A DNA stretch of 6,452 bases, taken from positions 1-6,452 of the forward strand of contig JALVPA010000052.1 in the NCBI GenBank assembly GCA_027026055.1, written 5' to 3'. The notes under the pieces are model-generated. The model searched no databases. It was not told where the DNA came from and saw only the letters and a program-made list of their open reading frames with translations. This stretch comes from Campylobacteraceae bacterium. GTDB lineage: Bacteria > Campylobacterota > Campylobacteria > Campylobacterales > Sulfurovaceae. A program made the position numbers and the translations under genes. The stretch's first letter is position 1, and every line of letters begins with the position of its first letter. Of this stretch, positions 1 to 6,452 are shown piece after piece.

Positions 1-2448
1 CCTTTCATTCCTCTCGTTCCTTTATTTTTTACAGTAACGCTTTTCTCTTTTGCCGCTACGCAACAAGAAGCGATTTCACATGTGGTATCTTACGCTTCGG
101 GTAAGGTACAGGCACCGACTCTTCAAGATTATCGCGATGTCGGTATCGCAAATATCGAAGAAGCGATTTTACCTATACTTAACGATGCGATCAAAAGAGC
201 GGATCCTCTCTCGGTAGATACGAAAAAAGAGATAGAAAGGGAGGTGAATGAAGCATGGCGTAAACTTCATGCGTTTATAGCTCAAATGACACTATTCGTT
301 TTGAACACGCCTACCGATAAAGAACGCGCGATAGCGCTACTCTCGGCATATGCGGAAAGTGACGGTAATAGCGAATCGCCGACACTCGAAACTTATGCGA
401 AAGCGGGAATTGTCGGTGTGACGGCGGAAAATATCGAAGAAATAAACGCTCAAATTGCAAACAACGATGCTTCACATACCGACACACAATCCGAAATACA
501 ACGTATCGTCGACGATTATCTTGCTTCCCAAGATACGACACCGCCGCAATTTCTTACCGACAGCAATCTCAGCATACCTGAAAATACGACATTTGTCGCG
601 GATATTGACGTAAACGATACGACGCGTGTTCGTTTCGCTATCGATACCGCTTTTTCGGACAGCGCTCTTTTCACTATTACGGAATTTGACGGCATATTGC
701 GTTTTCTCAAAGCACCGAATTACGAAAAACCGTCGGATGGCGACGGCGACAATCGTTATGTTGTTGCGGTATTGGCTACCGACGAAGGAAACAACACGTC
801 GCGTCGAGAGTTTATTGTGAGTGTAACCGACGACAATACGACCGCCGACCCTATCGATATGCAAGAACAAAACAGTGTAGTCTACAGGCATGCAGATAGT
901 AATACGACCTTTAAGATCGACCTCGGAGAAGAAGAGAAAACGCTTTATATTGTCTTTACCAATACCGATTCGCGTTCGGCTACGAATGTGACCCTAACCC
1001 GCAATGCGAAAAAGATTTCTCCCGTTTCAAACGTTAGACAAAAATCCGTCGTTCATGCGAAAACAAAACGTACCACACCTATCATGCCGAAACATGCACC
1101 GGAAAAAATACGTAAGATTAACCTGGAAACGCTTCAAAAACTTGAGCCTCTTTCTTCGTCCGCCCTTTTACGCAAACGGATTGCGTCCTCGCCTACGCGT
1201 CGCGAACGATCCGCCGTCGGGGAGAGTAAGATATTTTATCTCTCTACCGATACCTCCGAAGAGACAAATGCCACCCTCAAAAAAATCGTTAGTGCCGATA
1301 CCGCATTCGGTACGAAAACACTTTACGTTTGGGTCTCCAACGACGCTTTCGACGACGGAAACGGATGCCAAAAACAAAAATGTATCGACCAAAACAAAGT
1401 CGATATGTTGGCATCGCATTTTCTTCAAAGCGGGACGGATAACGATATTTACGATTGGGTAACGAATATATACGGGGAAGAATGGGGAAGTGAAGGCGCC
1501 GACAATTATAGCAATACGATTCCCGAAAGCAACGAAATCACGATACTCCTTACCGATATAGACAACGACAATAGCCCCAACGGTGGTACGGTAGGCTATT
1601 TTTCCGGAAAGGACAACTTGACGAAAGAGACTTACAGCGGCTCCAACGAAGCCATTATGTTTTATATCGATGCCGTGATGTACGGTAACGACGATATCGC
1701 AAATGCGTATTGGCAAAAAGAGACCTATTCTACCCTCGCCCATGAATTTCAACATATGATCAACTACTATCAACATAATATTTTGGGACAAAACAGACCC
1801 GAATATGCATGGTTGGACGAGATGCTTTCGGTAACGACCGAATATGTCGTTGCCTATAAGCTGCAATACGACGGTATACGTGGCGTCGAGTGGAACGACG
1901 GTACGGCCGGAGAACCTGCAAACGGACAAGGGATGTTCCCGGATTTCAACGAAAAGAACGATATAACATTGCCGGCATGGCGTTTCGGAGATAAATACGA
2001 TTATGCAAAAGTCGCTGCATTCGGAAGTTTTTTGGTGCGTAACTACGGTATCGGAGTTCTTGATAAAATCGTACATGATCCCGAGCGAGGAAAACTTGCG
2101 GTTACACATGCCGTGAATGCACTCACGGGAAGCGAACCCTCTTTTTACAAACTGATGCAGCGATGGGGAACGGGTATGTTGCTTTCGGATAGAGACGATC
2201 TTTCCGAAAGTATGCCTCGATACAATACGGGAGATTTCCTCTCTTACGAGTATAACGCTATTACCTATAGACTCGGTTCTATCGACTTTTTCCGTTACGA
2301 TCCCGAACCGTCGATACATACCGAAAACGGAACGGTAGAAGCGGAATCGAACTATTACTATAAAGTGGGAGATGCTTTAAACGGTATCGTGGAATTGAAC
2401 GTGACGGTAGAAAATAACGCTACTGAAATGACGTTTATCGCCAAATAA
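1..2448 (+). CDS. Secreted M30 (hyicolysin)-like zinc metallopeptidase with GA-like repeats and a cadherin-like domain; 5' end outside window
   Basis: This is probably an exported zinc endopeptidase. Frame 1 is open from base 1, and codons 1-21 read as a signal-peptide core (LVPLFFTVTLFSFAA) followed by TQQEA, so the GTG at 82 is not the start and the true start lies upstream. Numbering here is by window codon, 815 in all. Codons 38-85 and 126-173 are two helical repeats (PTLQDY..GI / PTLETY.KAGI.GVTAENI). Codons 181-279 form a cadherin-like domain (PENTTF, then DGDGDN at 246-251, then VSVTDDN). A basic, low-order linker covers about 340-405. The catalytic domain follows, with HEFQH at 581-585 (zinc ligands H581 and H585, catalytic E582) and the likely third ligand E607 in WLDEMLS. 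The NEAIMFYIDA (549-558) and GYF blocks upstream also fit family M30. C456 and C461 could form a disulfide. No membrane anchor is seen at the C-terminus. The class is firm; the M30 assignment is good but made by eye. The substrate is unknown. Confidence 0.8.
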   Translation, partial: PFIPLVPLFFTVTLFSFAATQQEAISHVVSYASGKVQAPTLQDYRDVGIANIEEAILPILNDAIKRADPLSVDTKKEIEREVNEAWRKLHAFIAQMTLFVLNTPTDKERAIALLSAYAESDGNSESPTLETYAKAGIVGVTAENIEEINAQIANNDASHTDTQSEIQRIVDDYLASQDTTPPQFLTDSNLSIPENTTFVADIDVNDTTRVRFAIDTAFSDSALFTITEFDGILRFLKAPNYEKPSDGDGDNRYVVAVLATDEGNNTSRREFIVSVTDDNTTADPIDMQEQNSVVYRHADSNTTFKIDLGEEEKTLYIVFTNTDSRSATNVTLTRNAKKISPVSNVRQKSVVHAKTKRTTPIMPKHAPEKIRKINLETLQKLEPLSSSALLRKRIASSPTRRERSAVGESKIFYLSTDTSEETNATLKKIVSADTAFGTKTLYVWVSNDAFDDGNGCQKQKCIDQNKVDMLASHFLQSGTDNDIYDWVTNIYGEEWGSEGADNYSNTIPESNEITILLTDIDNDNSPNGGTVGYFSGKDNLTKETYSGSNEAIMFYIDAVMYGNDDIANAYWQKETYSTLAHEFQHMINYYQHNILGQNRPEYAWLDEMLSVTTEYVVAYKLQYDGIRGVEWNDGTAGEPANGQGMFPDFNEKNDITLPAWRFGDKYDYAKVAAFGSFLVRNYGIGVLDKIVHDPERGKLAVTHAVNALTGSEPSFYKLMQRWGTGMLLSDRDDLSESMPRYNTGDFLSYEYNAITYRLGSIDFFRYDPEPSIHTENGTVEAESNYYYKVGDALNGIVELNVTVENNATEMTFIAK

Positions 2449-2469
2449 ACAATCGTTTATCACTTTTTT
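2445..2469 (+). terminator. Possible weak hairpin terminator after the metallopeptidase gene
   Basis: A perfect 6-bp stem, ATAAAC (2445-2450) and GTTTAT (2455-2460), encloses the loop AATC and is followed three bases later by a run of six T (2464-2469). It overlaps the stop codon. The stem is AT-rich and short, so it would be weak. Its position between two convergent gene ends is right for a terminator. Confidence 0.35.
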
Positions 2470-2476
2470 CAATACT

Positions 2477-2989
2477 TCAACGGATCGACCGTACGATCGT
2501 CGCTTTGGAGTAGTTTGGCACGTCGTCGTAAGCAAAGACGGCATAATATTTTCGATATCGAACGAAGCGCAATTGTCGTAGGTCCAGCTATCTTGCCCGC
2601 CGTAGAGTTTCACCCCGTCCATGAAGTGTTTTGGCGGATGGAAACTGTTATACACGACATAGTAGACGCGTACCGCCGCATTCGCGTATCTTTCCCGCGT
2701 CAGTTTGAACATTTCTTTCTTTTCGCTAATGCGAACGAAGGTTTTGAACCGTTGTGCGCGGTTGTTCTCTTGGATATATTGCCCCACGTAACCGTTTCGT
2801 TTTTGAGCGCAAAAAGCATTTTGTATCCTATTTTTTACTGACGGCACGGACGGTATAGTAGTAGTTTGTCGCACTCTCGAGATCGCGATCGACAAAAGGC
2901 CTCTCTCCTGCTATCGCAATACGGGTACGTTCTGTCCGGGCCTCTTTGTCTTTGGTGAAGCGATAGATCTCGAAATGGATATCGTCGCT
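2477..2989 (-). pseudogene. C-terminal remnant of a fibronectin type III-like domain protein, frameshifted and lacking its 5' part
   Basis: Read on the minus strand, coherent protein is split over different frames. The first piece (about 2989 down to 2831) has a fibronectin III ending: DDIHFEIYRF, FVDRDLESATNYYYTVRAVS. It then hits TAG at 2828-2830, just after six A. A second frame, used by about 2780 at the latest, gives RFKTFVRISEKKEMFKL and VRVYYVVYNS, and runs to SWTYDNCASFDIE. A third frame then supplies YYAVFAYDDVPNYSKA and a TGA at 2477-2479, another typical fibronectin III ending. The last frame change is explained by one base missing from the A4 run at 2549-2552 (GAA AAA TAT TAT). 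The earlier one is either a single extra base or two missing bases, for example in the A6 at 2831-2836 and G4 at 2782-2785. Without repair the second frame would overrun the metallopeptidase gene. Upstream of about 2989 the frame is only the antisense of the M20 remnant, so the N-terminal part is missing. Fibronectin identity is inferred from pattern. The former role is unknown. Confidence 0.65.
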
Positions 2990-3136
2990 TCCTGCGGCGT
3001 ACCCACACTCGACGGATGGGGTCCTTACGGTGACGGCGATCACACGATACACGAACGCGCCTTAAAAGCGAGTTTTGAAAAACGCATCGCCTTGGTTACG
3101 CCTATTTTGAAAGCCTTTACGCAAGGGGTCTTTTAA
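2978..3136 (+). pseudogene. C-terminal remnant of an M20-family metallopeptidase (carboxypeptidase G2-like)
   Basis: The plus frame from about 2978 to the TAA at 3134-3136 encodes VASCGVPTLDGWGPYGDGDH and then about 30 residues of helix-like sequence (ERALKASFEKRIALVTPIL). The pattern G-x-P-x-LDG-x-GP-x-G-x-x-x-H is the C-terminal signature of M20 peptidases of the CPG2/ArgE/DapE clan. The His at 3041-3043 corresponds to their last zinc ligand. Only about 52 codons remain of a family usually 350-400 residues long. Left of about 2978 the frame stays open but is simply the antisense of the fibronectin remnant and carries no M20 features. The other zinc ligands and the dimerisation domain are therefore absent, and no activity is possible. 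It ends 24 bp before the convergent stop of truD, the spacing expected of an original neighbour. Confidence 0.72.
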
Positions 3137-3160
3137 GCGCGCTTTGGAAAGTTTTTCGCT

Positions 3161-4237
3161 CTATCGTTGCGAACCGCGTAACATATCGATAACGTTAGTG
3201 GCGTAGCTGCCTTTGGGGAGAACGAACGAGAGTTCGTAATGCGCTTTTTCGGGGATGTAACGCGTTTCGATCGCTTCGGGCCATATCCATGCGTAACGTC
3301 GGGCGCCGTAGAGTGCGATGGGTTCGTCGAAGACGCGCTCAAGCTCTCCCGCGGCGGCGACGGCGCGTTTGGTTTTGCGTCCCGGGATAAGGCCGGTCGG
3401 CGCGATATCTCGTGCGACAAAACGCGCCGCTTCGGTTTCGAGGTTTTCGAGTTCGAAGAGTTTGCCGTAGGGATAGTGCATCATCAGCTCCCCTTCAAGC
3501 AGCTTGAAAAAGTGCGGCTGTTTGTCGATACCCCTCAATACACCTTTGGGAAGCTCCATCGTTTTTTCTATCTCGTCGGGCGAAAAGCTTTCGGTAAGCA
3601 GGTTGATTTGCATACGTTTGACAAGCCATGCGTTAAAGAGATGGCTTTGGTACGCTCCCATCAAAAATTCCGCCGTTTTGCGATCGCGCATGCGGCGCTT
3701 TTTCTCCAGCAACTTTTTGCCCTCGATCCAGTTGGTGCCCTCGGTACCGAAGCGCTGCGTACCGAAATAGTTCGGTACGCCGTGCTTTTCTATCCACGCC
3801 AATACCGAATCGAGCATCTCTTTTTGTATGCCCAGCACCTTTTTGAGACGGATACGAAAACGGTTTCCTTTGAGATGTCCGATACGCAGTTTGTTTCGAT
3901 GACGCGTCAACGAGAGGATTTTGACCTTTTCGTGCGAAAAGCTTCCCAACTTCGCTTCGCATGCGGCGGGAAGGCTCAAGTACTGTATCGTCATGGCGTG
4001 TTTGTCTTTAAGTCCCGCATAACCAATGTCGCGTCTATTGATGCCGCAATGGACGCAAAAAAGATCGATGAGTTCCCATGTGGTCAGCTCCTTTTTACGC
4101 ACACGGACAATCAGATGTTCGCCCTCTCCGCTAAAAGGATAGAGCGGGATCTCTTCTACGACGAAATCTCTCGGCGAAGGATTGAAGAGGAAATCGTTGG
4201 TGTGACGCAGCGGGTACAAGGGTATGACGGGTTCCAT
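3161..4237 (-). CDS. truD: tRNA pseudouridine(13) synthase TruD
   Basis: TruD converts uridine 13 of tRNA(Glu) to pseudouridine in the cytoplasm. The 358-residue protein shows the family blocks in order: RDFVVEE (23-29, with F25 matching the conserved Phe), GYAGLKDKHA (72-81, with D78 as the catalytic Asp), KGNRFRIRLK (123-132, with N125 the active-site Asn), then NYFGTQRFG, GAYQSHLFNAW, the TGLIPG loop and the closing LPKGSYAT. The length is close to the usual 340-380. The frame extends 17 codons further upstream to 4288. I choose the ATG at 4235-4237 because GAAGG lies five bases before it and the family homology begins right after it (MEPVIPLYPL). The gene is intact, diverges from gph, and converges on the M20 remnant. 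Confidence 0.95.
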   Translation of the reverse strand: MEPVIPLYPLRHTNDFLFNPSPRDFVVEEIPLYPFSGEGEHLIVRVRKKELTTWELIDLFCVHCGINRRDIGYAGLKDKHAMTIQYLSLPAACEAKLGSFSHEKVKILSLTRHRNKLRIGHLKGNRFRIRLKKVLGIQKEMLDSVLAWIEKHGVPNYFGTQRFGTEGTNWIEGKKLLEKKRRMRDRKTAEFLMGAYQSHLFNAWLVKRMQINLLTESFSPDEIEKTMELPKGVLRGIDKQPHFFKLLEGELMMHYPYGKLFELENLETEAARFVARDIAPTGLIPGRKTKRAVAAAGELERVFDEPIALYGARRYAWIWPEAIETRYIPEKAHYELSFVLPKGSYATNVIDMLRGSQR

Positions 4238-4242
4238 GACGA

Positions 4243-4247
4243 CCTTC
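4243..4247 (-). promoter_or_regulatory. Ribosome binding site of truD
   Basis: GAAGG on the minus strand, five bases before the ATG at 4237. It decides the start: the upstream alternative at 4288 would add 17 residues unlike the family. Confidence 0.7.
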
Positions 4248-4276
4248 GTGTGTGAAATGGTAAAATATCGTAACGG

Positions 4277-4282
4277 ATTGTA
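4277..4282 (-). promoter_or_regulatory. Candidate -10 element for truD
   Basis: TACAAT on the minus strand (plus-strand ATTGTA) would place a transcript start near 4270, about 33 bases before the truD ATG. No convincing -35 hexamer lies 16-18 bases upstream. Campylobacterota promoters often lack one. Weak evidence. Confidence 0.3.
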
Positions 4283-4300
4283 GCGCAAAGCGCGTTAGAG

Positions 4301-4328
4301 TTGGGATACAGGCGAAACTTTGTATAAT
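4301..4328 (+). promoter_or_regulatory. Sigma70-type promoter for the gph-FAD oxidoreductase operon
   Basis: TTGGGA (4301-4306) and a perfect TATAAT (4323-4328) are separated by 16 bases. The start of transcription would fall near 4335, leaving a leader of only about 15 bases before the ATG at 4351. Confidence 0.65.
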
Positions 4329-4350
4329 CCTCACAAAAAAAGTGGTTGAT

Positions 4351-5040
4351 ATGCGGTTTGAAAAGAAAAAAGCGATTTTGTTCGATCTGGACGGTACCTT
4401 GGTAGATAGTGTGCCCGATTTGGCGGCAGCGGTCAACGAAATGTTGCGGCGACTCGGACGCGAAGGTTACGACGAAGAGACGGTGCGTTATTGGGTGGGT
4501 AATGGTGCGCAAATTTTGGTGCGACGCGCGTTACTCGGCAAGCGCGACATCGACGGTGAAACGATAGAGACCGATCTGTTCGAAAAAGCGATGGCGCTCT
4601 TTTTCGATGCTTACGCCGCGCATTTGAGTCGCGCCACACGTCCCTATCCTTATGTGATGGGAACATTGTCCGAACTGAAAAAAGCGGGATACAAAACGGC
4701 AATTGTGACCAACAAACCGGAGCGTTTCGCTCTCCCGCTTGCGGAGCGTCTCGGTATGGCCGATCTTTTCGATGCGATCTACGGCGGAGACAGATTCGAA
4801 AAGAAAAAGCCCGATCCATTGCCGCTTGTACGCATGTGCGAAAATCTCGGCGTCGCTATCGACGATGCGGTGATGGTGGGCGATTCGCGAAACGACATTT
4901 TGGCGGCCAAAGCGTGCGGTATGCCGAGTATCGGTGTTACTTACGGCTACAACTACGGCGAATCGATTTCTCGCTACAAACCCGATGCCGTTGTCAACGC
5001 GTTTGACGAGATCGCTTCGTTGTTCACGCATAAAAAATAA
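4351..5040 (+). CDS. gph: HAD-superfamily hydrolase, phosphoglycolate phosphatase-like
   Basis: A 229-residue subfamily IA haloacid dehalogenase-type phosphatase, probably hydrolysing 2-phosphoglycolate or a similar small phosphomonoester. All four motifs are present. Motif I is FDLDGTLVDS with nucleophile D12 and acid/base D14, motif II is VTNKPE with T120, motif III is KKKPDP with K153, and motif IV is GDSRND with D178 and D182 for magnesium. The stretch between motifs I and II is the helical cap (VPDLAAAVNEML onward), typical of Gph/PGPase. I start at ATG 4351. A GTG at 4342 in the same frame is possible but has no Shine-Dalgarno sequence, and the ATG itself has only a weak AGTGG five bases upstream. 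The predicted transcript leader is very short. It is the first gene of an operon with the FAD oxidoreductase 9 bp downstream. HAD class is certain; exact substrate is not, since many such enzymes act on other phosphates. Confidence 0.88.
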   Translation: MRFEKKKAILFDLDGTLVDSVPDLAAAVNEMLRRLGREGYDEETVRYWVGNGAQILVRRALLGKRDIDGETIETDLFEKAMALFFDAYAAHLSRATRPYPYVMGTLSELKKAGYKTAIVTNKPERFALPLAERLGMADLFDAIYGGDRFEKKKPDPLPLVRMCENLGVAIDDAVMVGDSRNDILAAKACGMPSIGVTYGYNYGESISRYKPDAVVNAFDEIASLFTHKK

Positions 5041-5045
5041 GGAGA
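5039..5045 (+). promoter_or_regulatory. Strong ribosome binding site of the FAD oxidoreductase gene
   Basis: AAGGAGA overlaps the TAA stop of gph (5038-5040) and sits four bases before the ATG at 5050, so the two genes are likely translated from one message. Confidence 0.75.
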
Positions 5046-5049
5046 AGAG

Positions 5050-6452
5050 ATGTCGAAAAGAGTTCGCATCGCCATTGTTGGCGGCGGTATCGCCGGTACA
5101 AGTGCGGCATACTACTTGGGACTATCCGGTGCAAACGTCACGCTTTTCGAACGCGAAAAGAGCTTGGTGACGGGACCGCCGTTTTGTCATCTGCACGCGG
5201 GCGGCAATCTCTATCCCGAGATCTCCGACGAACAATGCAAAACACTGCTTCGCCAATCGATCGATTTCGCGCGTGTTTATCCCTATTGTGTCGATTATCG
5301 CCCCACTCTCGTGGCGCTGCCTATCGACGATCCGCGCAAACCCGAAACGATTCGGCGCCGTCTCGAAATGTTGCGCGACACCTACCGAGAGGTTGTCGAA
5401 ACCGATCCGGGCGCGGCGGTGTTGGGTAGTCCTCGAAGCTATTTTCGCGCTTTTGAAAAATCCGAATTGGAAGCGTTTCGCGTTTTGGCTACGGACGAAA
5501 CGCTCGAGTACGAAGAAAAGTGGCTCTATGCTGCCGCCAAAACGCTCGACTTGAGACGTTTGCAGTTTCCCGTTTTCCTCGTTCAAGAGTACGGACTCAA
5601 CCTTTTTCGCCTTGCGGCGGGCGCGACGATGCGACTTCGACGTATGCCGCATATCGATATGAAGCTTCAAACGCGTGTCGTTTCGATAGAACGCACTAAA
5701 GCCAAACGATGGCGTATCGTTTTTAAAAACCGCGACGGATCCGAGCAGAGTCTTGAAGTTGATTATCTCGTAAATGCCGCCGGATTTCGCACCGGAGAAA
5801 TCGACGACATGATCGGTCTTTCGTGTCGCCGGATGGTGGAGTTCAAAGCGGCTTATATCGCGCGGTGGGATGAGACGAAACGACAAAAGTTCCCGGAGAT
5901 CATCGTTCACGGTGAACGCGGCACGCCGCGCGGCATGGGACAGTTTACTCCCTATCCCGGAGGGTATGTGCAGCTGCATGCGATGCGTAAAGACGTTACG
6001 CTTTTTGAAAACGGATTGGCGGTCAATCCTCCGCACAGTTGCCAACCGCCGCTTCCGCATGACCTGTTGCGCAAGATAGAGTTTCGGTGGTACGAAGAGG
6101 AGATCGAGGTGCGTACGCGACGCGCGATTACGCATATGGCAAAATACCTTCCCGATTTTTCCGAAGCCTCGGTAGGCGCCAAGCCGCTTTACGGCGCACA
6201 GCAAATCCCCGGCGAGGACCCCGCGCTACGTGTCGCCGAAGCGGCTTTCCCGCTACCTTGTTACGCCAGATGCGAAATCGTCAAAGTTTCGTCGGCAATC
6301 GATATGTGCCGCGCTATCGCCGAGGATATCGTTGCTTGCGGATTGGCGTTTGAAGCCGTATCGACAGAACGCCTTTTCGAAGACGCGGCTGCCCTACGCG
6401 ACGACAAAACGTTAAACGCTGCGGCAAAACGTATCGCCGCAGAACGGGACTA
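5050..6452 (+). CDS. FAD-dependent oxidoreductase of unknown substrate (DAO-like fold), 3' end at window edge
   Basis: The frame is uninterrupted for 467 codons to the window edge, where the last two bases are TA. The next base decides between a stop (TAA/TAG) and Tyr, so the gene may be almost complete. The N-terminus is a Rossmann FAD-binding fold: VGGGIAGTSAAYYL (10-23) with the GxGxxG glycines, and E34 at the end of the second strand to bind the ribose. A second FAD-contact motif, LVNAAGF, is at 240-246. Other distinctive blocks are HLHAGGNLYPE (47-57), GTPRGMGQFTPYPGGYVQLH (291-310) and YGAQQIPGEDP (381-391). The C-terminal CEIVKVSSAIDMC (408-420) looks like the closing FAD/active-site segment. 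No signal peptide or membrane segment is seen, so it is probably cytoplasmic. It follows gph by 9 bp with a strong ribosome binding site. The fold is that of glycine oxidase/D-amino-acid oxidase relatives, but I do not recognise a named enzyme. It lacks the look of malate:quinone oxidoreductase or MnmC. Confidence 0.85.
   Translation, partial: MSKRVRIAIVGGGIAGTSAAYYLGLSGANVTLFEREKSLVTGPPFCHLHAGGNLYPEISDEQCKTLLRQSIDFARVYPYCVDYRPTLVALPIDDPRKPETIRRRLEMLRDTYREVVETDPGAAVLGSPRSYFRAFEKSELEAFRVLATDETLEYEEKWLYAAAKTLDLRRLQFPVFLVQEYGLNLFRLAAGATMRLRRMPHIDMKLQTRVVSIERTKAKRWRIVFKNRDGSEQSLEVDYLVNAAGFRTGEIDDMIGLSCRRMVEFKAAYIARWDETKRQKFPEIIVHGERGTPRGMGQFTPYPGGYVQLHAMRKDVTLFENGLAVNPPHSCQPPLPHDLLRKIEFRWYEEEIEVRTRRAITHMAKYLPDFSEASVGAKPLYGAQQIPGEDPALRVAEAAFPLPCYARCEIVKVSSAIDMCRAIAEDIVACGLAFEAVSTERLFEDAAALRDDKTLNAAAKRIAAERD

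Noticed and set aside
82..84. GTG at 82 as the start of the metallopeptidase
   Set aside because: The frame is open from base 1 and the preceding codons encode a signal-peptide core, so the start lies outside the window.
1168..2319. Minus-strand 383-codon frame
   Set aside because: It is the antisense shadow of the peptidase domain, whose HEFQH motif lies in the plus frame.
2515..2841. Plus-strand 108-codon frame
   Set aside because: It is antisense to the fibronectin-like remnant, has no recognisable motif and has no ribosome binding site.
2377..2895. Minus-strand 172-codon frame as an intact hypothetical gene
   Set aside because: It overlaps the end of the metallopeptidase gene by about 70 bp, and its first and last parts lack protein-like character. 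The better reading shifts frame at both ends to give two fibronectin III endings.
3135..3156. Terminator between the M20 remnant and truD
   Set aside because: AAGCGCGCTT is a palindrome without room for a loop, and CTTT-GG-AAAG before the T run is too small to fold.
3239..4255. Plus-strand 338-codon frame
   Set aside because: It is the antisense shadow of truD, whose catalytic motifs are unambiguous on the other strand.
4281..4297. Small dyad GCGC-AAA-GCGC between the divergent promoters as an operator
   Set aside because: Four-base GC arms are expected often by chance here, and no known regulator site is recognisable.
5122..6204. Minus-strand 360-codon frame
   Set aside because: It is the antisense shadow of the FAD oxidoreductase, which has a clear Rossmann motif and ribosome binding site.

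Overview
The window reads as a chromosomal segment of a Gram-negative bacterium, most likely a member of the Campylobacterota (Sulfurimonas/Sulfurovum-like). The basis is the overall look of the proteins, the TruD sequence, the AT-rich third positions in parts, and the kinds of neighbours. This placement is an inference from protein character, not a search result. No phage, IS element, CRISPR array or tRNA/rRNA is visible.

Layout. (1) Positions 1-2448, plus strand: the 3' 815 codons of a secreted multidomain zinc metallopeptidase (M30/hyicolysin-like). The reading frame is already open at base 1 and the first codons encode the end of a signal peptide, so the true start lies left of the window. 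(2) Positions 2449-3160: no intact gene. This stretch holds two gene remnants placed back to back. On the minus strand is the C-terminal part of a fibronectin type III-like protein, broken by frameshifts. On the plus strand is the last ~50 codons of an M20-family metallopeptidase. Both have lost their 5' portions at the same point, near 2978-2989, so this looks like a rearrangement scar (or an assembly chimera). (3) Positions 3161-4237, minus strand: intact truD, the tRNA(Glu) pseudouridine-13 synthase. (4) Positions 4238-4350: a divergent intergenic region with a good sigma70-type promoter for the rightward genes. (5) Positions 4351-5040 and 5050-6452, plus strand: a two-gene operon of a HAD-family phosphoglycolate phosphatase-like enzyme (gph) and an FAD-dependent oxidoreductase of unknown substrate, which runs off the right edge within its last visible codon.

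How they fit together. truD and gph are ordinary housekeeping functions transcribed divergently from a shared 113-bp region. The FAD enzyme follows gph after only 9 bp with its own strong ribosome binding site, so the two are probably co-transcribed. The secreted protease is functionally unrelated. The M20 remnant ends convergently against truD and the fibronectin remnant ends convergently against the protease gene, which suggests each was once a full neighbour of the gene it still faces. I do not see a new multi-gene system here. The most informative feature is the scar in 2449-3160, followed by the protease's domain architecture.
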